Counted from the first letter of the stretch, positions 8,860-18,217 are shown. The stretch: 64,000 nucleotides of DNA from Paramoeba atlantica (GCA_977017575.1 CDRNVI010000047.1:299952-363951), one strand, 5' to 3'. Notes: a model not told the origin generated them from the letters alone. Program-made: numbers and translations.

Positions 8860-9882
8860 ATGATCCCCCTTTTCCTCCTCATCCTCCTCATCTCATTTCC
8901 CACCCTTTCCCCTTCCACACCCACCCCCTTACACGCTCATGACCCCTTGTCGAGCTCCAAACCTCTCTCCAAGACATCCCCTCTCCCAACCCCAACCCCC
9001 CTCCTCGCTTCCTCCCACCCCCTTGAGTCGATGCTCTCCTTGATTGCCCCGATCAAAGCCCCCCACCCTAGCTGGAACGCCTCCCATCCCCTCTCCCACT
9101 GGTACGGTGTGAAATGCAATGAGCTCGGACACCCTCTAGAGCTTCGCTGGGCTGGGCTTTCGGTTTTAGGAGAGCTGAACTGGCGATTCCTGCCCCTATC
9201 GGTGGTGCGAATTAATTTACACCGCACCCACCTTCGGGGGGAGGTCGTGCTCGACCCCTCCCACCTCGCTTTGGAGGCCATAAAGATTGGGGGGAATGAG
9301 TTTACCGGTTCGTTTCCGTTTCAGACACTCCCCCCAGGGCTACGGCATTTAGATATTGGGTTAAATCGTTTTCAAGGCGTTGTGGATCTTAGTGCGCTCC
9401 CTATGGGGTTGGAGTTTTTATATTGTCACCAGAATACTTTTTCCGGAGGAGTGTACTTGAGTTTGCTTCCCGTGTGTCTAAAACGGTTGTTGTTGAACGG
9501 AAATTTGTTTATCGGGCCTGTGGATCTTCAAAGTCTCCCTCCGGCACTTCTCTCTCTTCATTTGCAGTCGAATAGTTTTACGGGAAAGGTAAATCTTCGA
9601 CACCTCCCCTCATGCATAATAGAGATTTTTCTACAGATGAATGCATTTTACGGGCGTCTAGATTTGTCGCTTCTGCCGTCTCGTCTGGAGGTTTTGCGAT
9701 TGGATCATAACCACTTTCGGGGAAGTATTAAGTTAGATTCTCTTCCTCGAAGTCTGAAAAAACTACATGTAGAAGGAAATCGACTTCATGGAAACGTACG
9801 TTTTTCTCAATTTCACTCCAGCCTCATAATTTCTATCTCTTCAAAGGAGAGGTCAAAAACAATGAATTCTAGTTCTTCATAA
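8860..9882 (+). CDS. Secreted leucine-rich-repeat protein, copy 1 (340 aa)
   Basis: The start at 8860 is chosen because it opens a strong signal peptide (MIPLFLLILLISF...) and because the duplicate gene at 17195 has exactly the same 340-residue length; an in-frame extension upstream is C/T-rich leader. After a proline/serine-rich spacer comes the PHPSW cap with HWYGVKC, then about nine LRRs of ~23 residues with consensus LPxxLxxLxLxxNxFxGxVDL. The final residues are Ser-rich. It is likely an exported or surface protein-binding molecule. Differences from copy 2 cluster in the first repeats (for example INLHRTHLRGEVV against ISLQRTHLRGKVV). Confidence 0.85.
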   Translation: MIPLFLLILLISFPTLSPSTPTPLHAHDPLSSSKPLSKTSPLPTPTPLLASSHPLESMLSLIAPIKAPHPSWNASHPLSHWYGVKCNELGHPLELRWAGLSVLGELNWRFLPLSVVRINLHRTHLRGEVVLDPSHLALEAIKIGGNEFTGSFPFQTLPPGLRHLDIGLNRFQGVVDLSALPMGLEFLYCHQNTFSGGVYLSLLPVCLKRLLLNGNLFIGPVDLQSLPPALLSLHLQSNSFTGKVNLRHLPSCIIEIFLQMNAFYGRLDLSLLPSRLEVLRLDHNHFRGSIKLDSLPRSLKKLHVEGNRLHGNVRFSQFHSSLIISISSKERSKTMNSSSS

Positions 9883-9895
9883 ACAAATGTTGTTT

Positions 9896-9991
9896 AGGCG
9901 CTTCGTTAAACGCGGTGGATGTTTTCAACTTAGAGGTCACCACTGCTGCGCGCTTCGCGTTGAAAACTACCGCCGCGTTTAGCGAAGGGAC
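9896..9991 (+). repeat. Hairpin element, solo copy
   Basis: A stand-alone copy of the 97-bp hairpin family, with arms starting AGGCGCTTCGTTAAACGCGG. It lies 13 bases after the LRR stop codon and was duplicated together with the gene (compare 18231-18327). Confidence 0.8.
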
Positions 9992-10164
9992 TAAAAAGAA
10001 TCTCTGCAAAAGATCATGAATAGTTCATTTTTTGGGGGTGCAAATATCATTTTTACCGACTCTATAAACACGCTTGTCACCGGTCCCAAGCACGGAAGGT
10101 TAAGCATCATACAATGCTTAATCAGTGTGAGGGAAGAGCAATAACTCCTAAACCACTGTCCGGG

Positions 10165-10358
10165 TTAATATTACTATACCTTCGCATTACAAAGGGCACC
10201 TTTGGAAAACCACCACAAAACTGGAACGGTATCTCCCGTTAGAGATCCTTTTGTCACATCAGAATGCTCTACAAATCGAGAGATACCGTTCCAGTTTCGA
10301 GGTGGTTTTCCAAAGGTGCCTTTAGTATCTCCCTCGTCCACTTTAGCCTGGATTACAT
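10165..10358. mobile_element. MITE of the ACCCAGG family, left end eroded
   Basis: Long inverted repeats flank ~70 bases: the left arm contains AAAGGGCACCTTTGG and CACAAAACTGGAACGG, and the right arm its complement, ending in CTCGTCCACTTTAGCCTGG. The intact relative is at 13576-13767 and a third at 46208-46390. The outermost ~20 bases of the left arm are replaced, so this copy is damaged. No protein is encoded. Confidence 0.7.
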
Positions 10359-10655
10359 AGCCATCAAAACATGCTCCCTAGGACTCCTTACAGCTGCTCC
10401 TCCTTCCTCTACGGCCTCGCGTGTCACACACTTCCAGTTGAATGTTGACCAGCACAGGGTGAAGACGCATCGAATGAAACCAAAGCGTATACAGGTATAT
10501 CAGGCTCCAAACGCTCAAAACATAATTCTGTTCTCCGGGGGCCAAAACTATTTTTTTCCCAAGAACATCAGATTTCCCTGTGTTTTGACCTGGGATTTTG
10601 AATTCTTTAACAGTACGGGTTGTTTAGGTATCTTATCGAAAAAACGTCGCATTTT
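10359..10655. other. Intergenic region, no gene seen
   Basis: No feature is recognised, except that the first ~30 bases (TTACATAGCCATCAAAACAT) recur beside the other ACCCAGG-family MITEs. That suggests the element, or its preferred target repeat, is larger than the inverted repeats. Confidence 0.4.
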
Positions 10656-10752
10656 TAGTCTCTTCGCTATACGCGGTGGTTGTTTCAACTTAGAAGTCAC
10701 TCATGCTGCGCGCTTCGCGTTGAAAACTACCACCGCGTATAACGAAGAGCCT
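10656..10752 (+). repeat. Hairpin element, solo copy
   Basis: A member of the 97-bp hairpin family, with arms CTCTTCGCTATACGCGGTGG and the complement near the right end. It is followed by a fragment (10760-10880) of the R2 repeat that also follows the hairpin at 20921. Confidence 0.75.
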
Positions 10753-10880
10753 AAAAAAGAAAAATTGCCAAAATATCATGAATAATCTAGTTTTTTGGGT
10801 GAAAAACCTCGATTTTTCGCCAAAAATTGCGAAATTTTAACCCGAATTTGGGCCGTTTTGGATGCCTTACCAGTAGGCAG

Positions 10881-11167
10881 GATTGTGTCGGACACATCCT
10901 GCGAGCACAACGCAGAGTTAAACCCTGTTGTGTCGGTGAAAAATAATCTCCTACGCGTGTGCTATCACTTCCCCTAGCTCAATTTTGAAAATTTAATATA
11001 CTGTGCCCCCCCCACTTATAGTGCCGCGGGGTACCCCCCACTTACACTGTATAGTGCCGTTTTGAAAAAAACCGTCCAAGAAAAAATGACCAATTTTTTT
11101 TGACCAAAAAGTAGAGCAAATATGGTGTAAATTTCTAATGTATTCGTGTATGGAAATAATTGAAATT
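10881..11167. other. Spacer with short C-runs, no gene seen
   Basis: It holds a short inverted repeat around 10880-10920 (GTGTCGGACAC) and two tandem CCCACTTA-type phrases at 11010-11050. There is no gene or known element. Confidence 0.4.
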
Positions 11168-12081
11168 TGCGGTGGTTGTAAAACTACCGCTCTACACTCG
11201 ATTATTGAAAAAAAAGTGAACAAAAACAGTGAAAATATAAAGGGGAACACAGTAATATAATAGAAGAAAAAATATAAAAGGGGTCCGGTGGACCAAAACT
11301 GAAAAAAAAATTTGAAAAAAATGGGGGGTCCAGGGGGGCGGGTCCAGGGGGGGGGCTCCATGGGGAGGGGTCCAGGAGGGGGGGTCATGGTCGAGCAATT
11401 TTTTTCGAAAAAATTAGTTTTCGAAAGAAAACCGCAGAAAGGGTAGCCGGGGTCTTGGCGCGCATTTTCCACCCCCCTACCCGGGGGTGACCCCCGCGCA
11501 TATCCGCAGGACGGATCCGCCCGTCGTAGAGTTCGGATTTTTTCGGAAAAAAAATTTTGAAAAAAATTTCAACTTAGCGAAAAAAATGACAAAAAAAATA
11601 TTTTTCCAAAATCGTTTCCCCTATTGTATTTTGATAGTTTGGGACCTACACTAGCTTTCTCCGCAGTTGTTTTCGCAAGGTATCACTTCTTCGAACCGTG
11701 GTGCGCCCCTCAAAATGACCCATTTTTGACTAAAAAAGGTGAAAAAGTATTTTTCGGACCCAAAGGGCCCTTTTTGTGTCGAAAGAATGGTATGGTTGGA
11801 GTCGTATTCTCTACCCAATACGTTCGGTAGGCTTTCATTCATGCCTACGAGTGATTTCCCACGCGCAAATGTCGGATTTAGTGCTCGGAGAGCAAAAATA
11901 CGCGAAAATCACCCCATTTTTACCCGAAATTCGGCTATTTTTGGCTATAATCTTTTCATTTTCCAGGCTAAATTTTCTTTTTTAGGCTCTTCGTTAAACG
12001 CGGTGGTGGTTTTCAACTCGGAGAGCGTAGCATGAGTGACTTCTAAGTTGAAAACAACCACCGCGTTTAACGAAGAGCCTA
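11168..12081 (+). repeat. R1 G-tract repeat, copy 2 with terminal hairpin
   Basis: Collinear with 2829-3733 over its whole length, including the G-tract block (11320-11388) and the hairpin at 11984-12080. Differences are mainly in G-tract lengths, as expected for slippage-prone sequence. Confidence 0.85.
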
Positions 12082-12256
12082 TATTATTCGTTCCCTTCAT
12101 CAGTTGGACACTATGAAGATTTGGATGGCAGTACACGGCCCTAAAATTTCCGGAATAATAAGTGTTCGTCAAAACAACGGGCCACGTCCTGGCCAAATTT
12201 GGGGAAAAAGTGAACAAAACTGCTATCTCGCTGATGGAGGGGACAAAAGTTGTGGC

Positions 12257-12322
12257 AACATAAGTTGTGTCAGCAAAAGTCGTGTTAATCCCAGAAATTA
12301 ACACGACTTTTGTTGACACAAC
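12257..12322. repeat. Long hairpin, arms ~27 bp
   Basis: AGTTGTGTCAGCAAAAGTCG continues for several more bases and is repeated in inverted orientation after a 6-base loop. It is either a small hairpin element or the end of a larger one. No target duplication is visible. Confidence 0.65.
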
Positions 12323-12371
12323 ATAATTTCCCCCCTGTAATCTATTTAAGATTAAACCCCGTTCCGGGTTA

Positions 12372-12718
12372 CAGTACGGGGCTTTATTACGGGACGGGTT
12401 AATTAAGGGACACCCCCCATCAGGGCCAAAGTCCTTAACCAAAGTACCAACCGTCCCTTAATTCTTCATTTTGTTTTCTAAGGATCTCCTATACCTTTTT
12501 CTTTCAATTATCTTCCTTTATTTATGTTCTTTTCGTTCAGTTATCTTACAAATACACTTTTATGTGTGCCTGATAACTTGCGCGCTCTGTTACTTGGGCG
12601 CTACATTCGTAGTTCTTTTTCCAAAGGTATGACCCCACCCCTATATTGTCCCTTAAATACCCGTCCCGTAATTAAGCCGTCCCGTAATTCCCCCGTCCCG
12701 TAATAACACCACGCACTG
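12372..12718. mobile_element. Tc1/mariner-like MITE with TA target duplication
   Basis: The left end is TA|CAGTACGGGGCTTTATTACG and the right end, read inward on the other strand, is TA|CAGTGCGTGGTGTTATTACG. Both are flanked by the dinucleotide TA, and the phrase TTACGGGACGG is repeated subterminally on both sides. The 347 bp encode no transposase. CAGT ends with TA duplication are the standard signature of non-autonomous Tc1/mariner elements. Confidence 0.7.
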
Positions 12719-13050
12719 TAATGTACCTGTAGCTCGCTATTGTACCGGTGGGGTACAATAAGTGGAAACGCTTGGTTTTATTGTACTCCCCCTGTGCAAA
12801 AGAGGGCGCCGCGAAGCGGCGCCAATTTTTTTTCGCCTTTTTACAGATTTTTTTTTAATTGATTACAATTTTACCATTTCTACCAGCGAAGACATAAAAA
12901 TAGAAAAGCCCCGGAATTTTTTTTTCCGGGGCTTTTTTTTTGCACTAATTTTTTTTTTGCACTATTTTGATTATTTTTTGGAATTTTTATTGTACCTGTA
13001 GCTACGTATTGTACTTGTAGCTAGTTATTGAGGGAGATACTACTCCCTCG
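12719..13050. other. Spacer with two strong hairpins
   Basis: No gene is seen. GGCGCCGCGAAGCGGCGCC at 12806-12824 is a perfect GC stem. AAAAGCCCCGGAA, a T-run and CCGGGGCTTTT at 12901-12942 form a stem followed by T9, superficially like a bacterial terminator. The phrase GTACCTGTAGCT occurs several times (near 12724 and 12994). Confidence 0.5.
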
Positions 13051-13149
13051 CTACCGTAGGTTAATTCGCCGTGCCCGATTTGTGGCCCGATTTCGTGCCC
13101 GACTCATGCCCGATATCGTTTCAGGTGAGTTTTCGAAAAAAATGTTTAC

Positions 13150-13440
13150 AAAGACGTATGAATCGAATTGAGTAACAAGATCACTCGTTTTTCCCAAATC
13201 CGATGGGTGCCCCCTCCCCCCCCCCTCCCCACCAGGGTCATCATAGCAATTTCTGAAATTTTGAAAAAAAACTGAAAAGTTATGGGTGAAAGTGAAAAAA
13301 TATATTTTTCCCAAATCCTAGACCGTTTTTTGAGAGTTTGGAGCCTGATATACCTGTATAAGCTTTGGTTTAATTCGATATTTCTTCCCCATGTGCTGTT
13401 AGTACACCTACCGAAGCCAAAATTTACCTCGAAGTTTGTG
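13150..13440 (+). repeat. Diverged relative of the R1/R2 repeats
   Basis: It shares the layout, though not high identity, of the R1/R2 repeats: a C-run block near 13210-13235, then TTTTTCCCAAATCC, then GAGAGTTTGGAGCCTGATAT. This corresponds to the TTTGGGACCT segment of the other copies. No gene is seen. Confidence 0.4.
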
Positions 13441-13441
13441 A

Positions 13442-13547
13442 CACGCAAGGCCGTAGAGGAAGGAGGAGGCGCAAGGCAAAAGTCAGAAGGCGGAGCCTTC
13501 TGTCTTTTTGCCGCGGCGACGACGACTTCCTCGCGTGGGAAGCTGTA
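13442..13547. repeat. Hairpin of ~100 bp
   Basis: The core stem GTCAGAAGGC-GGA-GCCTTCTGTC sits inside longer imperfect arms running from the ACGCAAGGCC side to the TTCCTCGCGTG side. It is a small foldback element or a structured remnant with no coding content. Confidence 0.6.
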
Positions 13548-13575
13548 AGAGGGAGCATGTTTACATGGCTATGTA

Positions 13576-13767
13576 ACCCAGGCTAAAGTGGACGAAGGAG
13601 ATACTAAGGGCACCTTTAGCAATCTACCACAAAACTGGGACAGTATCTCCCATTAAAGATTCTTGGGCCACATCAGAATGCTTTACAAACCTGGAGATAC
13701 CGTTCCAGTTTTGTGGTAGATTGCTAAAGGTGCCCTTAGTATCTCCCTCGTCCACTTTAGCCTGGGT
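13576..13767. mobile_element. MITE of the ACCCAGG family, complete
   Basis: It is 192 bp with ~70-bp terminal inverted repeats starting ACCCAGGCTAAAGTGGACGA at both ends. The four bases TGTA flank both sides (13572-13575 and 13768-13771) and may be a target duplication. The caution is that sequence just outside (GGCTATGTA) is also conserved next to other copies, so the true end could be further out. No coding sequence. Confidence 0.7.
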
Positions 13768-14158
13768 TGTACCGGGGTGGGGTACACTAACCCGGACGGG
13801 GGTTTAAAACTGACATTTTTATTTTCCAAGCAAAATATTTTTATGCGTCCTGTGACTGGAATATCAGGAATCTGCAGAAAGCCGCCTGGGCGAGGAATAG
13901 AGCGACTGGCATTCCTCGTGCAATGTGGAATGCGCCACCATGTTGCTACATATTATCAGATAATTGCATTACGAGGGGCTTGGAAGCATTATAGCTTGGA
14001 TTTGGCTACGGGGAACGCAACGATGATGCGGATACCACTAGAAGAAAGATAAAACGCACTTTCGAATCTAGTGGGTATAAGATGCACGATATTGACGATT
14101 GATTGTTATCGTTTCATTGATGTTGAAATTCGTTGCGGTCAATGCATAACCCATTTTA
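13768..14158. other. Spacer, only a weak small ORF
   Basis: A 91-residue open frame (13777-14052, + strand) is present but has no recognisable domain and no supporting context. I see nothing else here. Confidence 0.4.
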
Positions 14159-14799
14159 CAGTGCACACAATTATTAGTGTAACAATAATTCGTAAAACAA
14201 AAATTAGTAAATTTTTAATTAGTAAAACATTTTGCAAAATTCTGGTTTTACACCTTACATTTTTTTCTTTTCTTCACCTTACATCTTTTTGTTTCGGAAT
14301 TCTATTTTTTTTTTGCGAAAAGTTTTCAAATTACTATGTCGCACGAAAGCGAGCAAGATTTCTGTGAGCAAGATTTTTATTAATCTTATTTTTTTGGGGT
14401 GTTTCTCTCTCTTGTATTTAAGAGATTTTTTTCATATTTAAGAAAATGCTCATGTAGGGACATTGTATGGGAGGGGGTAAAAGTCAATCCCTTTTTGGGG
14501 GATATTCTTTCTAAGGATTTTCTTTGTAATACGCTTCACTGAAGCCTGACACACTCAGCATGGGGAAGCATGGTCGGGACCTCCTCGCGGTCTTCCCTAG
14601 CGTTACCATTTTGCAGATGGTACTAACGCCGACCTTAGAGGAGACAACCTACTCAAACGACAGAAATACCTTTTCTGTAAAAATTGATTTTATCAAGTTG
14701 GCAAATTTTTGGGGGCAGTGCAAAAATTAGTGAATTTTTAATTAGTAAAACTTTTTTATTATTTTACAATAAAAGTTTTACTAATTTTTGCGAGCACTG
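14159..14799. mobile_element. Probable Tc1-like MITE with TA flanks
   Basis: The left end TA|CAGTGCACACAATTATTAGT and the right end (other strand) TA|CAGTGCTCGCAAAAATTAGT share a CAGTGC start and an ATTAGT motif. The interior holds further ATTAGTAAAA phrases on both sides and a stem-rich segment at 14555-14640 (GGGAAG...CTTCCC, then GCGTTACCAT...ATGGTACTAACGC). No transposase is encoded. The ends are imperfect, so the exact limits are uncertain. Confidence 0.5.
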
Positions 14800-14806
14800 T
14801 ACCTAT

Positions 14807-14910
14807 TTACGGAATTTCTTAATTACGGTTACTCCCTAATTACGGTTAACCGATTTAAGGTTAAAATCGACGAAATTTTAACCGTTAACCGTAATTAAGA
14901 AATTCCGTAA
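14807..14910. repeat. Foldback element with perfect 25-bp arms
   Basis: The left arm begins TTACGGAATTTCTTAATTAC at 14807, and its exact complement lies at 14886-14910, 54 bases further on. The right arm supplies the last codons and the stop of the minus-strand gene at 14885-15430, so its insertion probably replaced that gene's natural end. Confidence 0.75.
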
Positions 14911-15430
14911 TTAAGTAACGCCCGGTTAGCTGGCTAAGCTTTACAACTTGATAGTTTCGTCCGGGATAGGCTTCTTCCAAAAATTTGGTTACGCGTGTCG
15001 TGACTCCATAGGATTCTCGATCCGTTTCAGATAGGTTTTTCCAAAAAGAGTACGCTTTGGCTTTCACGCGCTGCGGAATGCCCACTCTTGTGCGCTTCCG
15101 TTGCGTTCCACCAAACGTTCGCTTTGTGCGTTCACCCGCGCAACGTCGCTTAAAGTTTTCCGCACCGTTTTGGAATTCAGAATCGGAAATATTTTCATCT
15201 TCCGAATCGCTAGAGGTGCTTGACGAAAGTGAGGGATCAGAGTCATCCAAGGGGCCAAAATGATCGCGCTGCTCCACATTATCTCGTTCGGTTGAAGCAT
15301 CGTGTAAAACAGCGGAGTCTAGCCCTGGATCGTCCTCCAGGGTTTCCCATTCATCTTCATCCGGGGGAAGAACAACGCGAGTCCAACTTGCAACTTCCAT
15401 AGCTCTTCGCTCCAAAAATTCGACGGACAT
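14885..15430 (-). CDS. Hypothetical 181-aa acidic/basic protein
   Basis: Not recognised. The N-terminal half (residues ~20-95) is strongly acidic and serine-rich (DEDEWETLEDD, SLSSSTSSDSEDEN), and the C-terminal half is basic (RRCAGERTKRTF, QRKRTRVGIPQRVKAKAYSFW). This bipartite layout and the leader resemble the start of the transposon zinc-finger proteins at 19432 and 38589. The C-terminus is encoded by the foldback element. I suspect a DNA-binding protein or fragment from a mobile element, but cannot name a family. Confidence 0.45.
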   Translation of the reverse strand: MSVEFLERRAMEVASWTRVVLPPDEDEWETLEDDPGLDSAVLHDASTERDNVEQRDHFGPLDDSDPSLSSSTSSDSEDENISDSEFQNGAENFKRRCAGERTKRTFGGTQRKRTRVGIPQRVKAKAYSFWKNLSETDRESYGVTTRVTKFLEEAYPGRNYQVVKLSQLTGRYLITEFLNYG

Positions 15431-15691
15431 TTTTAGAAAAATTTACTAAAACAATAAATTAGGATATTCATCCAATTAGGATATTCATCCACCCCCCGGT
15501 TTAGAATATGTAGAGCTCTTTCTTTCATGTTTTCCTTTCTTACACACGCGTACAACGTGTGAAGAGTGTTCAAGATGTCGATCTGCTATTACAGATCTGG
15601 AATACATCGTTGCGCGTCAAGTTCTGTCTCCATCATGCGTTTTTCTTTCCTTCTTCCACACAAAAAGTTTAATCTGTTTCCCCCTTCTACT

Positions 15692-17082
15692 TGTGGATTG
15701 TCATACTCAGTGCAACACCTTTTTGTCATACTCAGTGCAACAAAAATGAGAAAAATATGGGTGTGTTCCGGATGTCAGGATTTTCGCATACTCAGTGCAA
15801 CACTGTTTTTTCGGTCGGACAGCACCACAAACGGACGCGGGATTGTATGAGCCATGTTAAGAAAGAAACAATGGATTAAGAAAAAAAAAATATGTAAGGA
15901 GAAGAAAAAGGGAGTACCTGGATAATCGATATTGACGGAACAGCATAACGCGTTTCTTTAGTAAAGAGATAAACTTTTTACCTTTACTGTTTTACAACTT
16001 ACGGCTATACAACTTACTGCTTTCATGTATAGTACCGTCTCTTTATAGTAAAATTTGGCCTTCCAAGCTCTTTGGGGAGAACCATTTCAAGCACTTTCGT
16101 GGCCGTTTGTTCAGTTTGTTGGCCGTCTTACTAACTTCGCGCTGTGTCAACTCCTCAAAAGTATCTGACTTGGTGTGATACTGACGGACCAGACCATTCA
16201 TGTTTTCAACGGCCCCCTTTTCCCAGGAATGGTAAGGATGACAAAAGTAAGATTTGCATCCTAACTTCTTGTTGATGGCTTCATGATTGGTGTTTTCAGT
16301 TCCATTGTCATACGTTATGGTATGCGCTTTGTATTTATTTAAGGCTTTCAGCAACTGTGTTTCAACTTCTTTTGACTGCTTGGATTGAAATACACGAAGG
16401 ACAACAAACTTACTCTTTCGTTCACAAAGGGTCAGGATGAAATACCCACTTTTCTTTGCTCCCTCAATTAAATCGGCCTCCCAATCACCATACCGACGTC
16501 GTGTGTTTACTATTTGGGGACGATGATCGATAGAAACCCGGTTTGGAATGGTACTTCGACCATGAATGCGTCGAACATAAGGCCGCCTTCCGCGGATCCG
16601 TAGGCACCTATGAATCTTCCCCCCATTGTCTTTGTCTCGACGAACAAATCGATAGATTGTGGAAGTGGATGGTGAACCTTGTGAGCCGACAACAAGTGTA
16701 TTAGCAACCTGCTCCGGGCTGTGAAGCTTTCGGAGACGGGTCTTTACACTTTTTTCAAGACTGGCTCGAATTAGACGTGGTCTGGTTCCTTTATTAACCA
16801 GTCGTCTCTTGGCAACACGATGGGCACGGCTGGAACGGTATTGCCCACCTCTTTTCCTGTTGCGTGCCAGCTCACGACATACCGTACTTGGGGACTTATC
16901 AATCGATCGGGCAATTTCCCTCTTCGTGGCGCCACTTTCAAACATCGTTTGAATATCTTTGCGATTGTTTTCAGATAATCTTCTGTACTTTGGCATGAAT
17001 GAACTGAATTATGTAGAAATTAGTATATGAAGTGTATTATGTAGAAACTAACCTTTTGTTGCGCTGAGTATGACAATCCACA
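15692..17082 (-). mobile_element. Complete IS30-family insertion element (1391 bp)
   Basis: The ends are 26-bp terminal inverted repeats starting TGTGGATTGTCATACTCAG (15692-15717 and 17057-17082), matching at 25 of 26 positions. The target TACT is present on both sides (15688-15691 and 17083-17086) and once in the uninterrupted copy near 8745-8749, so the 4-bp duplication is directly demonstrated. The inner half of the repeat, CATACTCAGTGCAACA, recurs at 15727-15742 and 15787-15802 as subterminal sites near the end distal to the transposase start. One intact transposase gene fills the interior. Confidence 0.93.
16043..16996 (-). CDS. IS30-family transposase (317 aa), intact
   Basis: The N-terminal helix-turn-helix (residues ~6-45, ending SPSTVCRELARN) is the typical IS30 HTH_38 domain. 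The catalytic triad is visible: Asp in GDWEADLI (D175), Asp in TYDNGTE (D230) and Glu in GAVENMNG (E264), with the 33-residue D-E spacing of IS30 enzymes. The family's closing RPRKCLKWFSP motif is present. There are no stops or frameshifts, and the length is near the family norm. It would catalyse excision and insertion of the surrounding element. IS30 is a bacterial family, so its presence inside the duplicated eukaryotic-type LRR locus implies past transfer. Confidence 0.93.
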   Translation of the reverse strand: MPKYRRLSENNRKDIQTMFESGATKREIARSIDKSPSTVCRELARNRKRGGQYRSSRAHRVAKRRLVNKGTRPRLIRASLEKSVKTRLRKLHSPEQVANTLVVGSQGSPSTSTIYRFVRRDKDNGGKIHRCLRIRGRRPYVRRIHGRSTIPNRVSIDHRPQIVNTRRRYGDWEADLIEGAKKSGYFILTLCERKSKFVVLRVFQSKQSKEVETQLLKALNKYKAHTITYDNGTENTNHEAINKKLGCKSYFCHPYHSWEKGAVENMNGLVRQYHTKSDTFEELTQREVSKTANKLNKRPRKCLKWFSPKSLEGQILL

Positions 17083-17194
17083 TACTGCTTTCCTTTCATT
17101 TTTTTATTTCTTCATTTTCTCCCTTTCCAACCTTTCCCGTCCTATCCCTTTTCTTCCTTCCCTACCTTCCCTCCACTCCCCCTCCCATGGTTCC

Positions 17195-18217
17195 ATGATC
17201 CCCCTTTTCCTCCTCATCCTCCTCATCTCATTTCCCACCCTTTCCCCTTCCACACCCACCCCCTTACACGCTCATGACCCCTTGTCGAGCTCCAAACCTC
17301 TCTCCAAGACATCCCCTCTCCCAACCCCAACCCCCCTCCTCGCTTCCTCCCACCCCCTTGAGTCGATGCTCTCGTTGATTGCCCCGATCAAAGCCCCCCA
17401 CCCTAGCTGGAACGCCTCCCATCCCCTCTCCCACTGGTACGGTGTGAAATGCAATGAGCTCGGACACCCTCTAGAGCTTCGCTGGGCTGGGCTTATGGTT
17501 TTAGGGGAGCTGAACTGGCGATTCCTGCCCCTATCGGTGACGCGAATTAGTTTACAACGCACCCACCTCCGGGGGAAGGTCGTGCTCGACCCCTCCCACC
17601 TCGCTTTGGAGGTCATAAAGATTGGGGGGAATGAGTTTACCGGTTCGTTTCCGTTTCAGACACTCCCCCCAGGGCTACGGCATTTAGATATTGGGTTAAA
17701 TCGTTTTCAAGGCGTTGTGGATCTTAGTGCGCTCCCTATGGGGTTGGAGTTTTTATATTGTCACCAGAATACTTTTTCCGGAGGAGTGTACTTGAGTTTG
17801 CTTCCCGTGTGTCTAAAACGGTTGTTGTTGAACGGAAATTTGTTTATCGGGCCTGTGGATCTTCAAAGTCTCCCTCCGGCACTTCTCTCTCTTCATTTGC
17901 AGTCGAATAGTTTTACGGGAAAGGTAAATCTTCGACACCTCCCCTCATGCATAATAGAGATTTTTCTACAGATGAATGCATTTTACGGGCGTCTAGATTT
18001 GTCGCTTCTGCCGTCTCGTCTGGAGGTTTTGCGATTGGATCATAACCACTTTCGGGGAAGTATTAAGTTAGATTCTCTTCCTCGAAGTCTGAAAAAACTA
18101 CATGTAGAAGGAAATCGACTTCATGGAAACGTGCGTTTCTCTCAGTTTCACTCCAGCCTCATAATTTCTATCTCTTCAAAGGAGAGGTCAAAAACAATGA
18201 ATTCTAGTTCTTCATAA
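17195..18217 (+). CDS. Secreted leucine-rich-repeat protein, copy 2 (340 aa)
   Basis: A near-identical duplicate of the gene at 8860 with the same signal peptide, PHPSW/HWYGVKC cap and ~9 LRRs. The coding sequence is intact. The IS30 element sits about 110 bases upstream of its start codon in the C/T-rich leader, so expression of this copy may be altered; that is inference. Substitutions against copy 1 are concentrated at residues ~98-145. Confidence 0.85.
   Translation: MIPLFLLILLISFPTLSPSTPTPLHAHDPLSSSKPLSKTSPLPTPTPLLASSHPLESMLSLIAPIKAPHPSWNASHPLSHWYGVKCNELGHPLELRWAGLMVLGELNWRFLPLSVTRISLQRTHLRGKVVLDPSHLALEVIKIGGNEFTGSFPFQTLPPGLRHLDIGLNRFQGVVDLSALPMGLEFLYCHQNTFSGGVYLSLLPVCLKRLLLNGNLFIGPVDLQSLPPALLSLHLQSNSFTGKVNLRHLPSCIIEIFLQMNAFYGRLDLSLLPSRLEVLRLDHNHFRGSIKLDSLPRSLKKLHVEGNRLHGNVRFSQFHSSLIISISSKERSKTMNSSSS

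Larger units (their letters stand above)
8562..9996 (+). repeat. Segmental duplication, copy 1 (secreted LRR gene)
   Basis: About 1.43 kb containing the leader, the LRR gene at 8860-9882 and the hairpin element behind it recurs at 15505-18336. The two copies differ by scattered substitutions and by an IS30-family element present only in the second. This copy carries the uninterrupted pre-insertion sequence CTTCTACTGCTTTCC near 8742-8756. Confidence 0.9.

Noticed and set aside
10080-10150. Possible 5S rRNA-like sequence (GGAAGGTTAAGC), and a similar impression at 14530-14640
   Set aside because: Only a short stretch resembles 5S rRNA box regions and the fold cannot be completed.
12901-12942. 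Rho-independent terminator
   Set aside because: GC stem plus T-run looks like one, but the surrounding DNA is eukaryotic repeat sequence with no bacterial gene upstream.
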